A stretch of 18,574 nucleotides of DNA from contig DYBS01000022.1 in NCBI GenBank assembly GCA_019418525.1, positions 1-18,574 of the forward strand. Direction: 5' to 3'. The DNA is from Clostridiales bacterium (GTDB lineage: Bacteria > Bacillota > Clostridia > Oscillospirales > Oscillospiraceae). Position numbers and translations under genes: made by a program. Positions 1-5,284 of the stretch are shown here, one piece after another; position 1 is the stretch's first letter, and every line of letters starts with the position of its first letter. The notes below the pieces were generated by a model. It saw only the letters and a list, made by a program, of their open reading frames with translations, made no database searches and was not told the origin of the DNA.

Positions 1-476
1 CAGCTCTGGGGGGCCTCCTGGCCCCCCTGGGGCTGAGCCCACTGTGGGTCCGGCGGCTCCTCACCGGCGCGCTGGAGCTCACCTCCGGGGTCTCCACCCT
101 CATGGGCGAGGGGAGCCTCACCGGGCGGCTGTCCATGGCGGCCTTTCTGCTGGGGTGGGCGGGGCTGTCGGTCCACTGCCAGGTGCTCTCCTTCCTGGGA
201 GAGAGCGACCTATCCCCCCGCACCTACCTCATCGGAAAATTTCTCCACGGAGTCCTCTCCGCCCTCTTCACCGCCGCACTGGCCCGGGTGTTCCCCCTGG
301 GCGCGCCGGTGTCCGCCCTGCTGGCCCAGCAGGTGGACGATCTGGCCGCGCTGGACTTCTCCACCGCGCTGACCCTCTCTACCGTGGCCGCCTGGGTGAC
401 TTTTCTGGCCTTTTTGCTGCTGTCGGCGGCGGCGCTGGGAAAAAACTCTGGTCACACTCGCCGGGGTATGCTATAA
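1..476 (+). CDS. ylbJ: C-terminal part of a YlbJ-like sporulation integral membrane protein (5' end outside window)
   Basis: The frame is open from base 3 and stops with TAA at 474-476, so only about the last 157 residues are present. They contain hydrophobic segments and the pattern LELTSGVSTL followed by a Gly-rich helix with LSVHCQVLSFL, which resembles the C-terminal half of the YlbJ family (nucleoside-recognition or gate-domain membrane proteins). YlbJ is needed for sporulation in Bacillus subtilis. The identification rests on remembered family patterns, and another gate-domain protein cannot be excluded. The promoter of the next gene overlaps the last codons. Confidence 0.7.
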   Translation, partial: ALGGLLAPLGLSPLWVRRLLTGALELTSGVSTLMGEGSLTGRLSMAAFLLGWAGLSVHCQVLSFLGESDLSPRTYLIGKFLHGVLSALFTAALARVFPLGAPVSALLAQQVDDLAALDFSTALTLSTVAAWVTFLAFLLLSAAALGKNSGHTRRGML

Positions 477-477
477 T
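449..477 (+). promoter_or_regulatory. Extended -10 sigma-A promoter for the small four-cysteine gene
   Basis: The -35 box TGGTCA is at 449-454, followed by a 17-base spacer and a perfect TATAAT at 472-477, with TG one base upstream (TGCTATAAT). The box overlaps the stop codon of the preceding gene, so the small gene can be transcribed separately. The -35 matches consensus at only 4 of 6 positions. Confidence 0.5.
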
Positions 478-528
478 AAAGGGTACTATGTTGGGCAAAT
501 GGCCCCGGAAGGCAGGTACTGACATACC

Positions 529-738
529 ATGTTGTTCAAAAAAGAGATCGAGCCCCGCTGCGCCTATTGCGCCCACGGCACCCGGCTGGAGGGCGATTCC
601 ATCCTCTGTCGGAAAAAAGGCGTGGTCCAGGCGGGGAGCCACTGCCGCTCCTTCCGGTATGATCCGCTGCTGCGGGTGCCGCCCCGTCCGGCGGTGCTGG
701 ACCTGAGCCGTCTGGACGACGAGGATTTCTCCCTCTGA
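529..738 (+). CDS. Small conserved-looking four-cysteine protein of unknown function
   Basis: A 69-residue protein starting at ATG 529, with a modest purine-rich stretch (GGAAGGCAGG) about ten bases upstream. It has no signal peptide or membrane helix. Four cysteines at residues 11, 14, 27 and 39 form CAYC followed by C-x12-C-x11-C, suggesting a small zinc or redox knuckle. The C-terminal half is rich in Pro, Arg and Asp (VPPRPAVLDLSRLDDEDF) and is probably flexible. I recall similar short proteins in Oscillospiraceae genomes but know of no assigned function. It has its own promoter and is followed within five bases by the strong promoter of the purine riboswitch, so it is likely monocistronic. 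Confidence 0.7.
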   Translation: MLFKKEIEPRCAYCAHGTRLEGDSILCRKKGVVQAGSHCRSFRYDPLLRVPPRPAVLDLSRLDDEDFSL

Positions 739-742
739 TCAC

Positions 743-772
743 TTGACAGGTTGGGCGCCGGCCCGTTATACT
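743..772 (+). promoter_or_regulatory. Sigma-A promoter of the riboswitch and deaminase transcript
   Basis: A perfect TTGACA at 743-748 is followed by TATACT at 767-772 (18-base spacer); TTATAC at 766-771 gives a 17-base spacer. Transcription should start near 779, about 17 bases before the riboswitch aptamer. Confidence 0.75.
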
Positions 773-795
773 GTCCTTACAACTGAATCCAGTCT

Positions 796-911
796 ACACT
801 TATATAGGCCCATAATGTGGATGGGTGTTTCTACCAACTACCGAGAATAGTTAACTATAAGTGTCCGCTCTTTGTGGGGCGGCACCGGTTAACTGTCCTC
901 GGTTCTTTTTT
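796..911 (+). promoter_or_regulatory. Purine riboswitch, guanine class, with a terminator-type expression platform
   Basis: The aptamer spans 796-864. P1 is a perfect 9-bp pairing of ACACTTATA (796-804) with TATAAGTGT (856-864). P2 is 808-813 with 821-826 around loop AATGTGG. The joining strand GTTTCTACC (827-835) matches the purine-riboswitch consensus. P3 is 836-840 with 848-852 around loop CCGAGAA. The two G in L2 (819-820) and two C in L3 (841-842) are the conserved kissing-loop partners. The base equivalent to position 74 of the B. subtilis xpt aptamer is C855, which specifies guanine rather than adenine, and the position-51 equivalent is U832. Downstream are a hairpin (865-870 with 877-882), a weak stem (884-888 with 899-903) and six T at 906-911. 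ATAGTTAACT (847-856) can instead pair with 887-896, which would break the aptamer and the weak stem. This suggests a ligand-OFF switch. Confidence 0.9.
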
Positions 912-940
912 ACCCATCCCAGCACAAAGGAGGAACCGCT

Positions 941-2308
941 ATGGCATCGCTGCTCATGAAAAACGCGCGCTATCTGGTCACCTGCGATCAAGACGACCGG
1001 GTGCTGGAAGGGGCTGACCTGCGCATCGAGGACGGCCGCATCACCCACCTCGGCCCCCTCGGCCCCCACGCCCCCCAAGCTGACCAGGTGATCGACGTCT
1101 CCCACTGCATCGTCTACCCCGGTCTCATCAACACTCACCACCATCTCTACCAGACCTTCAGCCGCAACCTCCCCCAGGTACAGAACCTGGAGCTGTTCGA
1201 CTGGCTTACCGCCCTCTACGAGATCTGGAAGAACCTGGACAGCGAGATCGTGTATTACAGCACGCTGGTTGGGCTGGGCGAGCTGCTGAAAACCGGGTGC
1301 ACCACCTGCTTTGACCACCACTATGTGTTCCCCCAGGGCCGCTCGGAGGATCTGCTGGAGCAGCAGTTCGCCGCCGCCGACACTCTGGGCATCCGCCTGT
1401 TTGCCTCTCGGGGCAGCATGGACCTGAGCCGTAAGGACGGCGGTCTGCCCCCTGACAGCGTGGTACAGACAGTGGATCAGATCCTGGCCGACTCCCAGCG
1501 GGCCGTGGAGCGCTTCCACGACCCCCGCCCTTTGGCCATGCACCAGGTGGCGCTGGCCCCTTGCTCTCCCTTCAGCGTGTCGCCGGAGCTGCTGCGGCAG
1601 TCGGCCCTGCTGGCCCGCAGCCTGGGTGTGCGCCTGCACACCCACCTGGCGGAGACGCAAGACGAGGAGCGCTACGTGCTGGAGCGCCACGGCATGCGCC
1701 CCCTGGCCTATCTGGAGACCCTGGGCTGGACTGGCCCCGACGTGTGGTATGCCCACGGGATCCACTTCAATGACGAGGAGCTGCGCCGTCTGGCTGAGAC
1801 TGGTACCGGCATCGCCCACTGCCCCATCTCCAACATGAAGCTCTCCTCGGGCGTGTGCCGCGTTCCGGAGATGCTCCGCCTGGGAGTCCCGGTGGGGCTG
1901 GCGGTGGACGGCAGCGCCTCCAACGACGGCTCCAGCCTTCTGGAAGAACTGCGGGTAAGCTATCTGCTCCACCGCCTCCATTCCAGCAGCCGGGCCCCCA
2001 GCGGCTATGACCTTCTGAAAATGGCCACCCGGGGCAGCGCCGCCGTCCTGGGCCGGAGTGACCTGGGCGCTCTGGAGGTGGGGAAGGCGGGAGACTGCTT
2101 CTTCCTGGACACCCGCCGGCTGGAGCTCACCGGCACATTGTACGACCCCAAATCCCTGCTGGGTACGGTGGGCTTCCGGGGACCGGTGGACGGCACCGTA
2201 GTCCATGGCCGTCTGGTGGCGGAGCGCGGCCGTCTGACGGGCGTAGAGGAAACCGCTCTGGTCCAGCGGGCGGACCGTGCCCTGCGCCGTTATCTCTCCC
2301 AGATGTGA
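941..2308 (+). CDS. 8-oxoguanine deaminase (amidohydrolase superfamily)
   Basis: A 455-residue metal-dependent deaminase expected to hydrolyse 8-oxoguanine to urate and ammonia in the cytoplasm; related enzymes also act on guanine-like purines. Start ATG 941 follows AAAGGAGGA at 926-934 with good spacing. The amidohydrolase metal and catalytic residues are visible: NTHHH (H66, H68), THLAE (H235, E238), AHGIH (H272) and AVDGS (D323). Patterns typical of the 8-oxoguanine deaminase branch (Pseudomonas PA0142 type) include DHHYVFP at about 125-131, SRGSMDLS at 156-163 and DGGLPPDSVVQ at 166-176. Length is normal. It is the only gene after the guanine riboswitch and ends at a strong terminator, so it appears to be a single-gene riboswitch unit. 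Guanine deaminase or another SsnA/AtzA-type amidohydrolase is a less likely alternative. Confidence 0.9.
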   Translation: MASLLMKNARYLVTCDQDDRVLEGADLRIEDGRITHLGPLGPHAPQADQVIDVSHCIVYPGLINTHHHLYQTFSRNLPQVQNLELFDWLTALYEIWKNLDSEIVYYSTLVGLGELLKTGCTTCFDHHYVFPQGRSEDLLEQQFAAADTLGIRLFASRGSMDLSRKDGGLPPDSVVQTVDQILADSQRAVERFHDPRPLAMHQVALAPCSPFSVSPELLRQSALLARSLGVRLHTHLAETQDEERYVLERHGMRPLAYLETLGWTGPDVWYAHGIHFNDEELRRLAETGTGIAHCPISNMKLSSGVCRVPEMLRLGVPVGLAVDGSASNDGSSLLEELRVSYLLHRLHSSSRAPSGYDLLKMATRGSAAVLGRSDLGALEVGKAGDCFFLDTRRLELTGTLYDPKSLLGTVGFRGPVDGTVVHGRLVAERGRLTGVEETALVQRADRALRRYLSQM

Positions 2309-2318
2309 TAAATATAGC

Positions 2319-2357
2319 AAAAAATCCCCGGAGGAATCACATCCTCCGGGGATTTTT
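2319..2357. terminator. Bidirectional intrinsic terminator between convergent genes
   Basis: A 16-bp perfect stem (2320-2335 with 2342-2357) encloses a 6-base loop. The core TCCCCGGAGGA is flanked by A-runs and T-runs, so it has a U-tract in both directions. It serves the deaminase gene (+) and the anti-sigma gene (-), whose stop codon touches the T-run. Confidence 0.95.
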
Positions 2358-3481
2358 CAGTCAGTCTCCACCGCGCGGATGGCGCCGCTGACCGCGTCGA
2401 TCTCATATTCATACTCCATGCCGCCCTGTTTGAACTCCACCTTATAGTAGAGCGCACCGTCGTCCTCGTCCAGCTCTACCTTCCGCTCGGTGACCTGCCC
2501 GGCGGTGAGCCCGGCGTGCTGGAGGGCAATGTTTTCCGCCTGGGCCGCGGAGATGGTACTGCTCCCGGCCCCTCCATGGCCACCCTGCTGTTCGGACTTG
2601 AGCACCGCTCCGGTAAAGGCATCCACCTCATACTCATACTCCGTGCCGCCGGTGTAGAACTCCAGCTCATATACCGTCCGGCCGTTGTCCTGGTCCAGCT
2701 CCGTCTTAGTGAAGGTAGCGTCGGCGCTGCTGACCCCGGCATGGGCCAGCGCGGCCTGCCGGGCCTGCTCCTCGGTCCACAGGCTGCTCCCCGCCGCCGT
2801 GGGGACCGGTGTGGAGACTACCGGAGGAACCGCAGTTCCCGTCTGCCCAGTGGGTGTGGGTGTGCCGCTGGCCGTCACCGCAGGCGCGGAGGCAGTCCCG
2901 TCACCGGTGACGCCCGTCACTGGACCGGCCACGGCGTGGCCGCCGCCGCCCCAGTCCTCCAGCACATCCTCCAGGGCCTCCTGTGCCTCCTCCTGCAGCT
3001 CCCGGTTGTACTTCCAGTCGCCGCCGTCCACTGAGACGGGCACGTCGGAGCCGTCCAGATAGCCGCTCTCGGCCATGGTCCATCCCAGGTGCTCCACTGC
3101 GTCATCCAGATCCTCTCCCTTCAGGGAGAGCCCGGCCAGCAGGGCCTCTCCGGCTTCGCTGCAGCCCCGGGCCTCCAGTACCCGCCCAAAGCGGTTCACC
3201 GACAGCTCCACATCGGGCTCCTCGCCAATGGAGACAATGGCGGCGGTGTGGAACTGGAAGAAGAGGCCAATGCCCAGCACCAGGCAGAGCAGGGCACATA
3301 ATGCCCCCAGGGCCCGGCCAAAGCGCCGGCGGCGGGGCCGCTGGGGAGGCACGATGTGGTCGGGGTTGAGCAGGGGGTCCACCGGCTCTGTGGAGACCTG
3401 CCGGTAGATATCGGGCACGCTCTGTCCTACCGCCTGACGCAGCAGGTTCTCCACGTCCCGGTCGCTCCAGTTTCTAGCCAT
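2357..3481 (-). CDS. Membrane anti-sigma factor with RsgI-like domain and two C-terminal PepSY repeats
   Basis: A 374-residue single-pass membrane protein, presumed to hold the adjacent ECF sigma factor inactive. I chose ATG 3481 because AGGAGG lies seven bases upstream; an in-frame GTG at 3487 lies inside the sigma gene. The layout is a cytoplasmic N-terminus of about 50 residues ending in Arg/Pro-rich PQRPRRRRFGR, one membrane helix at about 58-76, an extracytoplasmic segment at about 80-130 (AAIVSIGEEPDVELSVN then FGRVLEARG) that resembles the RsgI core domain, a Gly/Thr/Pro linker at about 178-232, and PepSY repeats at about 234-297 and 308-374. The Asn-Pro bond at which RsgI proteins self-cleave is Glu-Pro here. 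There is no zinc anti-sigma HxxxCxxC motif. The start overlaps the end of the sigma gene region, implying translational coupling. RsgI similarity is from pattern memory. Confidence 0.8.
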   Translation of the reverse strand: MARNWSDRDVENLLRQAVGQSVPDIYRQVSTEPVDPLLNPDHIVPPQRPRRRRFGRALGALCALLCLVLGIGLFFQFHTAAIVSIGEEPDVELSVNRFGRVLEARGCSEAGEALLAGLSLKGEDLDDAVEHLGWTMAESGYLDGSDVPVSVDGGDWKYNRELQEEAQEALEDVLEDWGGGGHAVAGPVTGVTGDGTASAPAVTASGTPTPTGQTGTAVPPVVSTPVPTAAGSSLWTEEQARQAALAHAGVSSADATFTKTELDQDNGRTVYELEFYTGGTEYEYEVDAFTGAVLKSEQQGGHGGAGSSTISAAQAENIALQHAGLTAGQVTERKVELDEDDGALYYKVEFKQGGMEYEYEIDAVSGAIRAVETD

Positions 3482-3483
3482 GG

Positions 3484-4056
3484 TCACACCTCCTCTTCCG
3501 CCAGGGCATTCCGCAGCTTCCCCAGCGCCCGGTGATAGCGGGAGAGCACGGTGGACAACGGCCGCTCCAGCATGGCGGCGATCTCCCGGTGCTTCAGGCC
3601 GGACACCGCGTGGAGGAGCACAATCTCCCGCTCCTCCCGGCTGAGTACCCGCATGGCCTGGCGCAGCACCATGGCTGCGTCACTTCGGTCGGTATCAGGG
3701 ATGGCCAGCTCTCCCTCCGGCACATCCCCCATCAGCTCCTCCCGCTCCCCCAGCCGCCAGCGGTCCCGGACCAGGTTTTTCACGATGGTGAACACCCAGG
3801 CCATGGGCTTTCCATCCGGGCGGTAGAGGTGGGCGGCGGAGCGGATTTTCAGATAGGCATCCATCATCACATCCTGAGCATCGTGGTGATTGCGGGTCAG
3901 CGACAGGGCATAGGCGTACACCGCCCGGTCGGTGGACTGGTAAAATTCAGCAAATGCCGTCTGGTCTCCCTGGGCGATCCCGGCCAGCAGGGCCTCACAG
4001 TCGGCGTCCGCCAGGCGCTTGCGGGCCTCCCGAGCGCCCTCCATCATCAAAATCAC
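3484..4056 (-). CDS. ECF-type RNA polymerase sigma factor (sigma-70 family)
   Basis: A roughly 190-residue sigma factor with region 2 at about residues 35-101 (FAEFYQSTDRAVYAYALSL, then DAQDVMMDAYLKI and a Trp/Phe-rich core binding stretch) and region 4 at about 138-184 (SREEREIVLLHAVSGLKHRE, then a helix-turn-helix with STVLSRYHRALGKLR). I place the start at GTG 4056, nine bases after AAGGGGGAG (4066-4074). ATG codons at 4047 and 4044 are alternatives with poorer spacing. An upstream start at 4125 would lie inside the promoter and leader hairpin and is not credible. The last codons overlap the anti-sigma start region, the classic sigma/anti-sigma layout. Its promoter looks sigma-A-like, so the sequence shows no clear autoregulation. 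Confidence 0.9.
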   Translation of the reverse strand: MILMMEGAREARKRLADADCEALLAGIAQGDQTAFAEFYQSTDRAVYAYALSLTRNHHDAQDVMMDAYLKIRSAAHLYRPDGKPMAWVFTIVKNLVRDRWRLGEREELMGDVPEGELAIPDTDRSDAAMVLRQAMRVLSREEREIVLLHAVSGLKHREIAAMLERPLSTVLSRYHRALGKLRNALAEEEV

Positions 4057-4088
4057 CGTCTCCAGCTCCCCCTTTCCGCTTAAGAACA

Positions 4089-4117
4089 GCGCGGGGGCGG
4101 CATGGCCGCCCCCGCGC
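4089..4117 (-). promoter_or_regulatory. Very stable GC hairpin in the leader of the sigma factor mRNA
   Basis: A perfect 13-bp inverted repeat, GCGCGGGGGCGGC (4089-4101) with its complement at 4105-4117, has only a 3-base loop. On the minus strand it lies between the predicted transcription start (about 4127) and the Shine-Dalgarno sequence (4066-4074). It is followed by TGTTCTT rather than a full U-tract. It could be a weak terminator for the upstream PepSY gene, an attenuator, or a stabilising 5' structure. Confidence 0.6.
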
Positions 4118-4133
4118 CGGTGCACACGGGTCC

Positions 4134-4162
4134 AGTATATCAGAAAGAGGCGCCGGATTCAA
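4134..4162 (-). promoter_or_regulatory. Sigma-A-like promoter of the sigma/anti-sigma operon
   Basis: Read on the minus strand, TTGAAT (4162-4157) is followed by a 17-base spacer and TATACT (4139-4134). It sits just beyond the stop codon (4165) of the PepSY gene, so the sigma operon can be expressed on its own. Confidence 0.7.
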
Positions 4163-4164
4163 TC

Positions 4165-5160
4165 TCAGTCGTGATCCCGCTCCGCTTCCAGAATAGCGCC
4201 GCTGGAGGCGTCCACCTTGTACTCGTACTCCATGCCGCCGCTGCGGAACTCCAGCTCATAGACCTGGCGGCCGTCGTCCCGGTCCAGCTCCGCTTTCACG
4301 AAGGTGGCGTTGGAGGCGCTGACCCCAGCGTGTTTCAGAGCGGCGGTCTTGGCCTGCTCCAGGGTGACGGAGGCACCGGTAGAGGTCGAGGGTACATAAT
4401 ACTCGGCATCGTAGTCGTAGCTGAGGACCTGACCGTCAGCGGCAGAGATCTCATAGTCGTACTCCTTGCCGCCGGCGTAGAACTCCACCTCGTACACCAG
4501 ACGCCCATCATCCCAGTCCCGCTCCACCTGCACAAAGGTGGCGTTGGAGGCGCTGACCCCGGCGTGCTTCAGAGCGGCGGTCTTGGCAGCCTCAGAGCCG
4601 ATGTCGGTGGTGCTGCTGGGGATGGTGTAGTTCTCCACGTCGTAGTCCCGGCTGCGGATGGTACCGGTAACGGCGTCGATCTCGTAGTCATACTCCTTGT
4701 TGCCGGAGTAGAACTCCACCTCGTACTCGGGCTTGCCGTCATCCCATTCCAGCTCCACCCGGAAGAAGGTGACGTTGGAGTAACTCAGCCCCGCGTCGGC
4801 CAGAGCGATCTCCTTGGCGCGCTCCTTGCCGATGTAGTTGCCGGTAGAGGTGCCAGTAGAGGTGCTGCCGTCGGTGAGCTCCACGGTCTGGTTGTTCTCA
4901 TCCCAGTAGACCGTCATACCGGCCAGCTCTCCCACCGCCCGCACGGGCAGATAAGTGGAGCCATTGTAGATGATGGGGCTGATCACGTTGCCGTTGGCGT
5001 CCTTCAGGGTCTGTTTGGTCCCGTTCATCTCCACGGCGATATCGGGACGGAGTTCCGCGGTGATGTTGCGCCGCACCGCGTCGGCGGCGGCCACGCCCAC
5101 GGCCAGGGTGCCCACCAGGCCAGCTGCGATCAGGGTACGCTTCCAGTTGTATTTCTTCAT
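4165..5160 (-). CDS. Secreted protein with three PepSY repeats and a copper-amine-oxidase-like N-terminal domain
   Basis: A 331-residue protein starting at ATG 5160 behind GGAAGGA. A signal peptide or anchor covers residues 1-26 (KKYNWKR then a hydrophobic stretch ending GVAAA). Residues about 32-96 look like the Cu-amine-oxidase N-terminal-like stalk domain common in Clostridia (YNGSTYLPVRAVGE, then TVYWDENNQTVEL). A Thr/Ser/Gly linker precedes three PepSY repeats at about 109-170, 187-248 and 265-326, each with a DDG turn, an xVEFYxGxxEYxYE strand pair and a DAxxGxI end. The repeats match those on the anti-sigma factor, implying a shared ligand or mutual interaction. PepSY domains are proposed protease inhibitors or binding modules; the partner here is unknown. 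The gene lies between the sigma factor and an S41 protease, all on one strand. Confidence 0.8.
   Translation of the reverse strand: MKKYNWKRTLIAAGLVGTLAVGVAAADAVRRNITAELRPDIAVEMNGTKQTLKDANGNVISPIIYNGSTYLPVRAVGELAGMTVYWDENNQTVELTDGSTSTGTSTGNYIGKERAKEIALADAGLSYSNVTFFRVELEWDDGKPEYEVEFYSGNKEYDYEIDAVTGTIRSRDYDVENYTIPSSTTDIGSEAAKTAALKHAGVSASNATFVQVERDWDDGRLVYEVEFYAGGKEYDYEISAADGQVLSYDYDAEYYVPSTSTGASVTLEQAKTAALKHAGVSASNATFVKAELDRDDGRQVYELEFRSGGMEYEYKVDASSGAILEAERDHD
4301..4587. repeat. Near-identical 53-bp direct repeats inside the PepSY gene
   Basis: Bases 4301-4353 and 4535-4587 match at 51 of 53 positions and are 234 bases (78 codons) apart. They encode equivalent helix regions of PepSY repeats 3 and 2 (KTAALKHAGVSASNATF). 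The low divergence points to a recent duplication or gene conversion of one repeat unit. Repeat 1 and the anti-sigma repeats are much more diverged. Confidence 0.9.
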
Positions 5161-5187
5161 CTCGATCCTTCCTTTCTGAGTTGACAG

Positions 5188-5213
5188 CCCGGCGATTTAC
5201 CGGGTTCTTTTTT
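5188..5213 (+). terminator. Terminator-like hairpin on the plus strand, in the 5' leader of the PepSY gene
   Basis: CCCGG (5188-5192) pairs with CCGGG (5200-5204) around a 7-base loop, followed on the plus strand by TTCTTTTTT. No plus-strand gene reads into it. On the minus strand it is simply a hairpin about 30 bases before the PepSY start codon. A second imperfect hairpin (GCGAT 5243-5247 with ATCGC 5251-5255) lies between it and the S41 stop codon. Neither is a convincing terminator for the S41 gene, and I see no clear promoter here for the PepSY gene. Confidence 0.35.
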
Positions 5214-5284
5214 GTCCTTTCACCCAGATAACGAAGGAGAGGGCGATTTTATCGCAGCTCTTTCAAAAAAATTTTTTATTTTTT

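Noticed and set aside
796..864. Adenine or 2'-deoxyguanosine riboswitch
   Set aside because: The specificity base is C rather than U (excludes adenine class) and the joining strand keeps the U found in guanine aptamers.
851..2320. Minus-strand open frame of 489 codons opposite the deaminase gene
   Set aside because: It is antisense to a convincing enzyme with all catalytic residues and would include the riboswitch on the wrong strand.
4057..4125. Upstream GTG start for the sigma factor
   Set aside because: It would place the start at the predicted transcription start and translate the GC hairpin; better Shine-Dalgarno spacing exists at 4056.
4102..5184. Plus-strand open frame of 360 codons opposite the PepSY gene
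   Set aside because: Its apparent internal repeats only mirror the PepSY repeats of the real gene.
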